Part shown: piece by piece, positions 18,137 to 28,347 of the stretch
How positions within the stretch are numbered: the stretch's first letter is position 1
Layout: the number at the start of each line of letters is the position of its first letter
Assembly (NCBI RefSeq): GCF_900176645.1
Contig: NZ_FXAN01000126.1
Span: forward strand, 1 to 64,000
Length of the DNA stretch: 64,000 nt
Reading direction: 5' to 3'
Origin: Burkholderia singularis
Lineage (GTDB): Bacteria; Pseudomonadota; Gammaproteobacteria; Burkholderiales; Burkholderiaceae
The notes under the pieces: generated by a model
What the model saw: the letters and a program-made list of their open reading frames with translations, nothing else
Databases searched by the model: none
Told to the model about the DNA's origin: nothing
Program-made: the position numbers and the translations under genes

Positions 18137-18850
18137 ATGTGGCCATATTCATCGAATAAGAGCTTGTCCTTGATCCGTCGCCCTATCATCGACCCCGAAG
18201 CGTTGCCGATCGTCGCGACTGGCGCGGATTTGCCTCCCGTGCCGGCCGAGCGCCTGACGCCGGCGAGCCTGCGCGAACGGTTCGCGCGGCCGCCCGAGTG
18301 GCGGCAGGAGCCGCACGAGTCGCATTCGATCGATATCGAGCTGCGCAGCGCGTCCGTGCTGGTGCCGATTGTCGTGCGCAATCGCAGCCTCACGATGTTG
18401 CTGACGCAGCGAACCGATCATCTGAGCGACCATGCGGGCCAGATCAGTTTTCCGGGCGGGCGCCACGAGCCGGGCGACCGCGATGCGATTGCCACTGCGC
18501 TGCGCGAGGCGCGCGAGGAGATCGCGCTTGCGTCCGAGCACGTCGAGGTGCTGGGTGTGCTGCCCGACTATGTGACGAATACCGGCTTTTGCGTGTCGCC
18601 CGTCGTCGCGCTCGTGCATCCGCCGTTTACGGTCCAGGCAGACCCGTTCGAAGTGGCCGAGATCTTCGAAGTGCCGCTCGACTTTCTGATGAATCCGGCG
18701 CATCACGAGGAGCGCACATTTCATTGGCAGGGCGGTGAGCGCCGGTTTTTTGCGATGCCTTATCCGCGCGATGCGGGTGGCGGCCGGTATTTCATCTGGG
18801 GCGTCACGGCTGGGATGCTCCGTAATCTGTACCGTTTTCTCGCGGCCTAG
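18137..18850 (+). CDS. Nudix hydrolase, CoA pyrophosphatase type (NudL/PCD1-like)
   Basis: The 237-residue protein carries the CoA-pyrophosphatase signature LLTQRTDHLSDHAGQISFPG just before the Nudix box (PGGRHEPGD, then ALREAREEI, about 110-135), as in E. coli YeaB/NudL. The family cleaves CoA to 3'-phosphoADP and phosphopantetheine. The glutamate in the first half of the Nudix box is shifted relative to the textbook motif, which is normal for this group. It begins 14 nt after the rplS terminator. Confidence 0.85.
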   Translation: MWPYSSNKSLSLIRRPIIDPEALPIVATGADLPPVPAERLTPASLRERFARPPEWRQEPHESHSIDIELRSASVLVPIVVRNRSLTMLLTQRTDHLSDHAGQISFPGGRHEPGDRDAIATALREAREEIALASEHVEVLGVLPDYVTNTGFCVSPVVALVHPPFTVQADPFEVAEIFEVPLDFLMNPAHHEERTFHWQGGERRFFAMPYPRDAGGGRYFIWGVTAGMLRNLYRFLAA

Positions 18851-19017
18851 TGCTCAGTCGCGCGCCTGTTTTGCGCGCCGCCGCCGCAGGTTCGCGAGTG
18901 GTTCACGCCGGGCGTGCATCGACCAGACGCCGCGGCGGATGCATGCGGCGAGCCATTGAACACGCGCTGTGCTATCGTTATGCGAAAAATCAATTATCCG
19001 TAAACACGGCTTTTCGC

Positions 19018-19956
19018 ATGACTTTCTTCTCGGTTCTTCTTGCGCTCATCATCGAACAGATCCGCGCGCTGTCGCCGAACAATCCGGCCTTTGCGCTGTT
19101 TCAGTCTCATGCGGAAACCGCCGCGCACGGCTTTGACGCCGGCAAGGAGCGGCATGGGGTGCTCGCGTGGCTCGTCGTCGTGCTGCCGTGGGTGTTCGCC
19201 GTCGCCCTGATCTATTTTCTGCTGTACAAAGTGAGCTTCGTGCTCGCGTTCATGTGGAACGTCGTCGTCGTGTATTTCACGCTCGGCTTCCGCCAATTCA
19301 GCCATTACTTCACCGATATCCATCTCGCGCTCAACAACGACGATGTGCCGCGCGCGCGCGACATTCTTCGCGAATGGACGGGTATCGATACGGTCGATAT
19401 GCCGGTCGGCGAAATCGTCCGTCATACGTTGATTCATGCCGTGGTCGCGTCGCACCGGCACGTATTCGGCGTGTTTTTTTGGTTCGTGCTGCCGGTTGGC
19501 CCCGCGGGCGCGGTGTTGTACCGGATCGCGGAATATCTGTCGCGTAGCTGGCGCGCGCCGGCGGACGAGCGTACTGCGGCGTTTTCGACGTTCGCGCAGC
19601 GCGCGTTCTTCGTGATCGACTGGGTACCGGCGCGTCTGACCGCGCTCGGGTTTGCGATCGTCGGCAATTTTGAGGATGCGATCTACGCTTGGCGCAATCA
19701 TACGCGGCAGTGGCCTGATTCGAATGACGGCGTGTTGCTGGCGGCCGGCGGCGGTGCGCTCGGCGCGCGGCTCGCCGGGCCCCTCGCCGAACCGTCGAGC
19801 GTCGACGCGCTTGCATCGGGCGATACCGATCCGCTGACGGTCGGCGACGACTGCACGCCGCGCACGCTGCAATCGGCCGTCGGTCTGGTTTGGCGCGCGG
19901 TGATTTTGTGGATGCTGTTGCTATTGATGCTGACGATTGCCGTCTGGGTATCGTGA
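19018..19956 (+). CDS. CobD/CbiB-family membrane protein
   Basis: The 312-residue integral membrane protein has hydrophobic segments near 1-14, 50-70, 75-95, 150-175 and 290-312. Relatives are annotated as CobD/CbiB (adenosylcobinamide-phosphate synthase) or as the related regulator AmpE. No other cobalamin gene is nearby and the family's cobalamin role is not proven for this lineage. ATG at 19018 gives MTFFSVLLALIIEQ, a family-like start; the frame is open upstream to 18850 without a good start. Confidence 0.7.
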   Translation: MTFFSVLLALIIEQIRALSPNNPAFALFQSHAETAAHGFDAGKERHGVLAWLVVVLPWVFAVALIYFLLYKVSFVLAFMWNVVVVYFTLGFRQFSHYFTDIHLALNNDDVPRARDILREWTGIDTVDMPVGEIVRHTLIHAVVASHRHVFGVFFWFVLPVGPAGAVLYRIAEYLSRSWRAPADERTAAFSTFAQRAFFVIDWVPARLTALGFAIVGNFEDAIYAWRNHTRQWPDSNDGVLLAAGGGALGARLAGPLAEPSSVDALASGDTDPLTVGDDCTPRTLQSAVGLVWRAVILWMLLLLMLTIAVWVS

Positions 19957-20027
19957 CGGCGGCAAGAGGCAAACTTGCGTGGCTGGTCCGATAAGCAAAA
20001 AACTGGCTTCGCGCTTCGCTTGAATCG

Positions 20028-20070
20028 CACCCCAAAGATTGGACGCCCATCCGATTTTTGGGGTGTTTTT
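20028..20070 (+). terminator. CACCCCAAA-type terminator
   Basis: CACCCCAAA (20028-20036) pairs with TTTGGGGTG (20057-20065), followed by TTTTT (20066-20070). The loop holds a partial inner stem (GATTGGA/TCCGATT). It ends the CobD-like gene. The stem is nearly identical to that at 11394-11430 while the loop differs. Confidence 0.8.
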
Positions 20071-20202
20071 CATGAGCCGGCCTGGTGCGGCGTTTTTGCC
20101 GCTTCGGGTATCTTCGCGGATCGCGGCCTTCATCTCGCGGCAATGGCAAGGGCAATGACGGCGGCGACGGCATTTTGTGGGCGATATCGCATCTATCGCA
20201 TG

Positions 20203-20520
20203 TCAGCTGTCGCGCGGATCGCGGCCCATGCCGCAGTGCCAGCAGGCGGTGAATTGCGGATCGAGCATCTCGCCGCAGTGCGCGCAGCGCCATGGCGACG
20301 CGCCGGGTGCCGGTTCGAGCGAGGCCGCCGCGAGCAGCCGCCGCGCCAGCGCTTCGTCGCGCTCATCGTCGAGCCATAGCTCGGGCAGGCACGCATCGAG
20401 CGGCAGGCCGCCGAGTGCGCCGCCCGCGTAGCGGTTGTGCAGCTCGCAGCCGATGCCGGCGACATCGAGCACATTGGCCCAGTGCTGGGCAGTGGCGAGA
20501 TCGGGAGCCTTGAAGCGCAT
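20203..20520 (-). CDS. DUF2007-like protein with C-terminal zinc ribbon
   Basis: The 105-residue protein has an N-terminal DUF2007 ('putative signal transducing protein') domain (about 1-65, MRFKAPDLATAQHWANVLD) and a C-terminal zinc ribbon with C79-x2-C82 and C93-x2-C96. The domain resembles PII-like folds but no function is established. It is last of a minus-strand operon after the M48 protease and rsgA, 117 nt beyond rsgA. ATG at 20520 is chosen; the frame is open to 20637. Confidence 0.75.
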   Translation of the reverse strand: MRFKAPDLATAQHWANVLDVAGIGCELHNRYAGGALGGLPLDACLPELWLDDERDEALARRLLAAASLEPAPGASPWRCAHCGEMLDPQFTACWHCGMGRDPRDS

Positions 20521-20637
20521 TGCGGAGTCCTCCTGCGTGCGGCCGAAACTCGAAAAGCAGCGAGCCGGCGGCCCGTCGACGGATGCGTCGAACGGGTTGT
20601 GAGCGTGGCCGCGCCGGCCCGCGCATCCGGCTGTCAA

Positions 20638-21578
20638 TCAACGGACGACTTGACTCGCCTCGTGTACGAGCTGCGCATACAGCGCATGACGGGCTGGTGC
20701 GATCCGGCCGTCGGCGAGCGCGTCGAGAATCGCGCATCCCGGCTCGTGCAGATGGTGGCAATTATAGAAACGGCAGTGCGGCAGCAGCGGCCGGAACTCG
20801 GGGAATGCGCGTTCGAGGCGCCCTTCTGTCAGATGATAGAGGCCGAATTCCTGAAATCCCGGCGAGTCGATCAGCGAGCCGCCCTCCGGCAGCGGATAGA
20901 GGCGGGTGAATGTCGTCGTATGGCGGCCGCTGTTGAGCGCCGCCGAAATCTCCCGCGTTGCCGCTTCGGCGTCGGGCACAAGCAAATTGACGAGGGTCGA
21001 TTTGCCCATCCCGGATTGGCCGAGCAGGATCGTCGCATGGCCGGCGAGGCGCGGCGCGAGCTGCGCGCGCGCGTTGTCGGGCGCGCCCTTGACCGACAGT
21101 TCGAGCACATCGTAGCCGAGGGCGCGGTATGGCGCGAGCCGCGCGCGCGCGGCCGGCAGCGCGGCGCCGACGTCGATCTTGTTCAGCACGACGATCGGCT
21201 TGAGTTCGTTCGCCTCCGCGGCGATCAGCGCGCGGCCGAGCAGATCCTCGCTGAAATGCGGCTCGGTCGCGAGCACGATCAGCAACTGATCGAGATTCGC
21301 GGCGAAAAGCTTCGATTTGAATTGATCGGAGCGGTACAGAAGATTGCGGCGCTCGTCGATGGCGACGATCACGCCTTGATCGGCCGACGTCTGCTCATAG
21401 CGCACGTTGTCGCCGACCGCGATCTCGCTTTTCTTGCCGCGCGGAAAGCATTGCAACAGCGGGCCGCCCGTGGCTGGCGAGACGATGTAGTGGCGGCCGT
21501 GCGCGGCGATCACGCGGCCTTCGGCGCGCTCGCCGCCGCGCGCGGCGGCCCTTGCCGCCTGCTTGGTCGACGCGCGCT

Positions 21579-21582
<4 letters not shown>
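20638..21582 (-). CDS. rsgA: Ribosome small subunit biogenesis GTPase RsgA
   Basis: RsgA is a circularly permuted GTPase that checks the decoding centre of maturing 30S subunits. The 314-residue product has an OB-fold (about 20-85), G4 motif NKID (134-137), then G1 GQSGMGKST (188-196), then G3 DSPG, and a zinc knuckle with [15 protein letters not shown] near 265-280. ATG at 21582 overlaps the stop of the upstream protease gene (ATGA), so the two are coupled. Confidence 0.95.
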
Positions 21583-23625
<2,043 letters not shown>

Positions 23626-23642
23626 CGCGCCCGTTCGCGCTC

Positions 23643-23667
23643 GCGTGCGGCGCGCCGCGCCGCACGC
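23643..23667. terminator. Perfect GC-only hairpin between convergent orn and mog
   Basis: GCGTGCGGCGCG (23643-23654) and CGCGCCGCACGC (23656-23667) are exact reverse complements around a single base. No T-run follows, so it is not a classic intrinsic terminator, but its position between convergent genes suggests it ends or protects both transcripts. Confidence 0.5.
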
Positions 23668-23701
23668 TGCCGGCTTGCTGCAATGCGTCATGCGACGAAC
23701 G

Positions 23702-24331
23702 TCACGTGCCGCATGACTTCGGGGCGCGCACCGCGCTCTTGGGCCGGAATGCCGCGCAGATGTGCGCATGCGTGTCGACGTAAGGTCCGCCGATCAGATC
23801 GATGCAGTACGGCACCGCAGCGAAGATACCGGGCACCTGAATCTTGCCATCGTCGCCGCGCAGCCCTTCCAGCGTTTCCTTGATCGATTTCGGCTGGCCG
23901 GGCAGGTTGACGATCAGCGCCGCGTGGTCCGGCGTTTCGCGGATGACCGCGACTTGCCGCGACAGGATCGCGGTCGGCACGAAATTCAGGCTGATCTGCC
24001 GCATCTGCTCGCCGAAGCCGGGCATTTCCTTCGTCGCGACCGCGAGCGTCGCCTCGGGCGTCACGTCGCGGCGCGCCGGGCCGGTGCCGCCGGTGGTCAG
24101 CACCAGATCGCAGCGTGCGATGTCGACCAGCTCGATCAGCGTGGCCGAGATCGTCTGCGCGTCGTCGTGGATGAGCCGGGTCTCGGCGCGCCACGGCGAT
24201 GCGAGCGCGCCCGCGAGCCAGTCGGTCAACGCCGGAATGCCTTTGTCCTCGTAGACGCCGCTCGATGCGCGGTCGCTGATCGACACGATGCCGACCACGA
24301 GTTCGTCGGGATGATTACGCTGGGTCGTCAT
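23702..24331 (-). CDS. mog: Molybdopterin adenylyltransferase (Mog/MogA)
   Basis: Mog adenylylates molybdopterin before metal insertion by MoeA. The 209-residue product has the MoCF-binding fold with [19 protein letters not shown] near 12-30, [17 protein letters not shown] near 82-98 and the conserved [10 protein letters not shown] segment. ATG at 24331 is internal to a longer open frame. Its start overlaps darP by 17 nt. The other cofactor genes moaA, mobA and moeA lie 21-25 kb away in the window. Confidence 0.9.
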   Translation of the reverse strand: MTTQRNHPDELVVGIVSISDRASSGVYEDKGIPALTDWLAGALASPWRAETRLIHDDAQTISATLIELVDIARCDLVLTTGGTGPARRDVTPEATLAVATKEMPGFGEQMRQISLNFVPTAILSRQVAVIRETPDHAALIVNLPGQPKSIKETLEGLRGDDGKIQVPGIFAAVPYCIDLIGGPYVDTHAHICAAFRPKSAVRAPKSCGT

Positions 24332-24917
24332 GATCGTCCTCGGCGGCGGGGGAATCCTCGCCGTGCGAATCTGCCGCGGCGCTCGCCGTCTTGATCCATT
24401 GGAACAGTTCGCGGAAGTAGCGCGGCGGCTTGCCCTGCTGCGCTTCCTTGCGCGCATTGCGAATCAGCGTGCGGCCCTCCTGCACGTCGGCCGACGGATA
24501 TTCGCGGATGAACGCGGTGAGCGCGTCGTCGTTCGCGAGCAGGTGCTCGCGGGTGCGCTCGATCCAATGCAGCCGCGCGGTTTCGGCTTTATTGACGCCG
24601 CGCTGCGCGTCGAGCGCGGCGCGCAGCGCCGCCGTCTCGCCGTCGGACAGCGAGCGCATCACGCGGCCGACATATTGGACTTGACGGCGCTTGCCTTCGT
24701 GATCGGTGATCCGGCGTGCCTCGGCGACGGCGTCGGCGAGATCCTCCGGCATCGGCATGCGCTTGAGCGCGTCCTTCGGCAGTTCGACGAGGGCGGCGCC
24801 CAGTTCCTGCAGCGCGTGCATGTCGCGCTTCAATTGCGATTTGCTGGGGCGATCGTAGCCGTGGCCGGCATCGTCGGCGGCGGGCTCGATCGGTTGGATG
24901 CGGGTTTTGCGTGTCAT
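24315..24917 (-). CDS. darP: Ribosome-associated protein DarP/YjgA (DUF615)
   Basis: This 200-residue protein belongs to the DUF615 family, which binds late pre-50S particles near the peptidyl transferase centre and aids assembly. Characteristic segments are [18 protein letters not shown] (about 23-40) and the helical basic centre ending [12 protein letters not shown] at 24917 is preferred; a second ATG three codons upstream (24926) is possible. It is divergent from pmbA and coupled to mog. Confidence 0.88.
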   Translation of the reverse strand: MTRKTRIQPIEPAADDAGHGYDRPSKSQLKRDMHALQELGAALVELPKDALKRMPMPEDLADAVAEARRITDHEGKRRQVQYVGRVMRSLSDGETAALRAALDAQRGVNKAETARLHWIERTREHLLANDDALTAFIREYPSADVQEGRTLIRNARKEAQQGKPPRYFRELFQWIKTASAAADSHGEDSPAAEDDHDDPA

Positions 24918-25043
24918 GGGCGGCATTGTATCGCGGCGCAGCGTTCGCCGAACCGCGTCAGCGGCGCCGGACCTTGCTATGATCGCGGGATACGCACATT
25001 TCGAAACATGCGGGCGATCCGCCCGCCACCGGATACCACGACG

Positions 25044-26417
25044 ATGGCTGCAAACCTCGCCGACGCCCCCGCGCGTCATTTTCCGCATACGCAGGACGAA
25101 CTGAAAAACATCGCGGCCGACATCCTCCGGCACGCGAAGGCGCTCGGCGCGACCGACGCCGCCACCGAGATTTCCGAGGGCGACGGGCTGTCGGTATCGG
25201 TGCGGCGCGGCGCGATCGAGACGATCGAGCACAATCGCGACAAGACGGTCGGCGTGACGGTTTTCATCGGCAAGAAGCGCGGCAACGCGAGCACGTCGGA
25301 TTTCTCGCCGGCGGCGCTGAAGGATACGGTCGCGGCGGCATACAACATCGCGCGCTTCACCGCCGAGGACGATGCGGCGGGGCTCGCCGAGGCCGAGCTG
25401 CTCGAGACCGAGCCGCGCGATCTCGATTTGTATCACCCCTGGCACGTGTCGGCCGACGACGCGGTTGAAATCGCGCGCCGCGCGGAGGACGCCGCGTTCG
25501 CGGTCAGCCCGCAAATCCGCAATTCGGAAGGCGCGAGCGTATCCGCCCAGCACTCGCAATTTGTGCTCGCGACGTCGCGCGGCTTCGTCGGCGGCTATCC
25601 ATACTCGCGGCACTACGTCGCGTGCGCGCCGATCGCGGGCAGCGGGCGGCTGATGCAGCGCGACGACTGGTACACGTCCAAGCGCCGCGCGGACGATCTC
25701 GCGCCGCCCGAATTGGTCGGCCGTTACGCGGCCGAGCGCGCGCTCGCGCGGATCGGCGCGCGCCGTCTCGATACGCGCAAGGTGCCGGTGCTGTTCGAGG
25801 CGCCGCTCGCGGCGGGGCTGCTCGGCGCGTTCGTGCAGGCGGTAAGCGGCGGTGCGCTGTATCGCAAGACGTCGTTTCTCGTCGACAGCCTGGGCAAGCA
25901 AGTATTCGCGCCGCACGTGCAGGTGGTCGAGGACCCGCACGTGCCGCGTGCGATGGGCAGCGCGCCGTTCGACGAGGAAGGCGTGCGTACCCGCGCGCGC
26001 AGCGTCGTGAGCGACGGCGTCGTCGAAGGCTATTTTCTGTCGACGTATTCCGCGCGCAAGCTCGGCACGCAGACGACCGGCAACGCGGGCGGCTCGCATA
26101 ACCTGGCGCTCAGGAGCGCGCAGACGCAGCCTGGCGACGATTTCGACGCGATGCTGAAAAAGCTCGGCACGGGCCTGTTGCTGACCGAATTGATGGGGCA
26201 GGGCGTCAATTATGTGACGGGCGATTATTCGCGCGGCGCGGCGGGCTTCTGGGTCGAGAACGGCGTGATTCAGTATCCGGTCGAGGAAATCACCGTCGCG
26301 AGCACGTTACAGGAGATGTTCCGCCATATCGTCGCGATCGGCGCGGATACGATCGTGCGAGGCACGAAGGAAACCGGCTCGGTGCTGATCGAGCAGATGA
26401 CGATCGCGGGGCAGTAA
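25044..26417 (+). CDS. pmbA: Metalloprotease PmbA (TldE), TldD/TldE complex subunit
   Basis: PmbA pairs with TldD in a cytoplasmic protease that cleaves unfolded peptides, and in E. coli processes microcin B17 and CcdA. The 457-residue product shows the family N-terminal region, the [16 protein letters not shown] segment and the C-terminal [11 protein letters not shown] and [20 protein letters not shown] segments. The zinc-binding HExxxH belongs to TldD, so its absence here is normal. ATG at 25044 or 25008 (469 residues) may be used. tldD is not in the window. Confidence 0.92.
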   Translation: MAANLADAPARHFPHTQDELKNIAADILRHAKALGATDAATEISEGDGLSVSVRRGAIETIEHNRDKTVGVTVFIGKKRGNASTSDFSPAALKDTVAAAYNIARFTAEDDAAGLAEAELLETEPRDLDLYHPWHVSADDAVEIARRAEDAAFAVSPQIRNSEGASVSAQHSQFVLATSRGFVGGYPYSRHYVACAPIAGSGRLMQRDDWYTSKRRADDLAPPELVGRYAAERALARIGARRLDTRKVPVLFEAPLAAGLLGAFVQAVSGGALYRKTSFLVDSLGKQVFAPHVQVVEDPHVPRAMGSAPFDEEGVRTRARSVVSDGVVEGYFLSTYSARKLGTQTTGNAGGSHNLALRSAQTQPGDDFDAMLKKLGTGLLLTELMGQGVNYVTGDYSRGAAGFWVENGVIQYPVEEITVASTLQEMFRHIVAIGADTIVRGTKETGSVLIEQMTIAGQ

Positions 26418-26454
26418 GTGCGAGCGGCAGCCCAGCCGCCGCGTCGCAGTCGAT

Positions 26455-26488
26455 AAAAAGCGCCGCTTCGCTTGTCGCGGCGCTTTTT
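26455..26488. terminator. Bidirectional terminator between pmbA and folA
   Basis: GCGCCGC (26460-26466) pairs with GCGGCGC (26477-26483), flanked by AAAAA on the left and TTTTT on the right. It closely resembles the terminator at 1187-1213. Confidence 0.85.
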
Positions 26489-26608
26489 GTTTGCGCTCGA
26501 GCGGCGGATTGCGCCGATATCGGCAACGCATGCCCGTTGCGCATGCGCCGGTGAATGCGGGGCGCCGATCCGTCGAACGGATGACGCGTCAACGCGTGCC
26601 GGTGTTGT

Positions 26609-27112
26609 TCAGCCCGGGTGTCTGCGCCGGTAAACGACGAATGCGTAGGCGAAATCATTCGGCATCGCCGCGCGATGCGCATCGCGCGACACTTCTTCCC
26701 ACTGCGCCGTATCGGGCGTGGGAAACGACGCATCTCCTTCGAAATCCTGATCGATCTCGGTGACGAGCAGCTTGTCTGCTTGCCGGATGCCTTGTGCGTA
26801 CAGTTGTGCGCCGCCGATCAGGAACGCTTCGGCCGCGCCGTCGCGCGCGGCGAGCGCGAGCGCCGCGTCGAGCGACGTCGCGGTGTCGCAGCCGTCGAAG
26901 CGCCGCGCGCCGTCGCGTGTGACGACGATATTGCGGCGGCCGGGCAGCGGCCGGCCGATTGATTCGTATGTCTTGCGGCCCATGATGACGGGCGCGCCCA
27001 TCGTCGTTCGCTTGAAATACGCGAGATCCTCGGGAAGTTTCCACGGGAGCTGGTTGTCGCGGCCGATGACACCATTGCGGGCGCGCGCGACGATCAGGGT
27101 CAGCGTCGTCAT
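26609..27112 (-). CDS. folA: Dihydrofolate reductase
   Basis: FolA reduces dihydrofolate to tetrahydrofolate with NADPH. The 167-residue product has [20 protein letters not shown] near 14-33 (active-site loop and acid), [17 protein letters not shown] near 43-59 and IGGAQLYAQ near 99-107. It is divergent from thyA, whose reaction produces the dihydrofolate it recycles. Confidence 0.95.
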   Translation of the reverse strand: MTTLTLIVARARNGVIGRDNQLPWKLPEDLAYFKRTTMGAPVIMGRKTYESIGRPLPGRRNIVVTRDGARRFDGCDTATSLDAALALAARDGAAEAFLIGGAQLYAQGIRQADKLLVTEIDQDFEGDASFPTPDTAQWEEVSRDAHRAAMPNDFAYAFVVYRRRHPG

Positions 27113-27292
27113 GACGGAAAAGGAAGCGGAAAACGCAAAGGCCCGATTCTACCGGATTGCGCTGAGCGCGATGACGGCGCTCGCGCGGCCGCGCGGGGGC
27201 CATTGCCGGACGCGGGCACGGCCGGGCCGCGATTCGGCTGGCTTGCTAAAATGGGCGCGATGCGGCCGCTTGCCGCGGCCAAAGGAATTCGC

Positions 27293-28264
27293 ATGAAACA
27301 GTATCTTGACCTCGTTCGCACCATTCTCGACACCGGCACCTGGCAGACCAACCGCACCGGCATTCGCACGATCAGCATCCCCGGTGCGATGCTGCGCTTC
27401 GATCTGCAACAGGGCTTTCCCGCCGTGACGACGAAGAAGCTCGCGTTCAAGTCGGCGATCGGGGAGTTGGTCGGCTTCCTGCGCGCGAAGCGCAGCGCGG
27501 CCGATTTTCGCGCGCTCGGCTGCAAGGTGTGGGATGCGAACGCGAACGACAATGCGCAGTGGCTCGCGAATCCGTATCGGCTCGGCGACGACGATCTCGG
27601 CGACGTATACGGCGTGCAATGGCGCCGCTGGCCGGGCTACAAGGTGCTCGATGCGCGGGCCGATGCGCAAATCACCGACGCGCTGTCGCGCGGCTATCGC
27701 GTAGTCGCGCAATTCGAGCACGGCGACGCGCGCAAAGTGCTGATGCATAAGGCGATCGACCAGTTGCGCGATTGTCTCGATACGATTGTCCGCGATCCGT
27801 CGAGCCGCCGCATTCTGTTCCACGGCTGGAATCCGGCGGTGCTCGACGAAATCGCGCTACCCGCGTGTCACCTGCTGTACCAGTTCTTGCCGAACGTCGA
27901 GCGGCGGGAGATCTCGCTGTGTCTGTACATTCGCAGCAACGACGTCGGGCTCGGCACGCCCTTCAATCTCGCCGAAGGCGCGGCGCTTTTGTCGCTCGTC
28001 GGCCGCTTGACGGGCTATGCGCCGCGCTGGTTCACGTATTTCATCGGCGATGCGCACATTTACGAAAATCAGCTCGACATGCTGAACCAGCAGTTGCAGC
28101 GCGAGCCGTTCGCGAGCCCGCGGCTGGAGATCGCCGAGCGGGTGCCCGAGTTCGCGAAGACGGGCAAGTATGAGCCGGAGTGGCTCGAGCGCATCGAGCC
28201 GTCGGATTTTTCGCTCGTCGACTATCGGCATCACGAGCCATTGACCGCGCCGATGGCGGTTTGA
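27293..28264 (+). CDS. thyA: Thymidylate synthase
   Basis: ThyA converts dUMP to dTMP using methylene-tetrahydrofolate. The 323-residue product has the catalytic C192 in [10 protein letters not shown], the [11 protein letters not shown] segment and the [14 protein letters not shown] dUMP site. It is longer than E. coli ThyA (264) because of an insertion before the catalytic domain half, as in Lactobacillus-type enzymes. ATG at 27293 follows AAGGAATTC. The frame is open upstream to 27203. Confidence 0.95.
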   Translation: MKQYLDLVRTILDTGTWQTNRTGIRTISIPGAMLRFDLQQGFPAVTTKKLAFKSAIGELVGFLRAKRSAADFRALGCKVWDANANDNAQWLANPYRLGDDDLGDVYGVQWRRWPGYKVLDARADAQITDALSRGYRVVAQFEHGDARKVLMHKAIDQLRDCLDTIVRDPSSRRILFHGWNPAVLDEIALPACHLLYQFLPNVERREISLCLYIRSNDVGLGTPFNLAEGAALLSLVGRLTGYAPRWFTYFIGDAHIYENQLDMLNQQLQREPFASPRLEIAERVPEFAKTGKYEPEWLERIEPSDFSLVDYRHHEPLTAPMAV

Positions 28265-28307
28265 GCGACGCGTTGGCATTGCGGGTTCCGGCCCGTGTCT
28301 GCAGAGT

Positions 28308-28336
28308 AAAAAAACCCGTGAATTTCATGGGTTTTT
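28308..28336. terminator. Terminator between thyA and the DUF6600 gene
   Basis: A stem of AAAAAACCC and GGGTTTTTT, with inner TGAA/TTCA pairs and one G-T wobble, runs from an A-run to a T-run and can serve both convergent genes. Confidence 0.8.
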
Positions 28337-28347
28337 TACTGGGTGCG

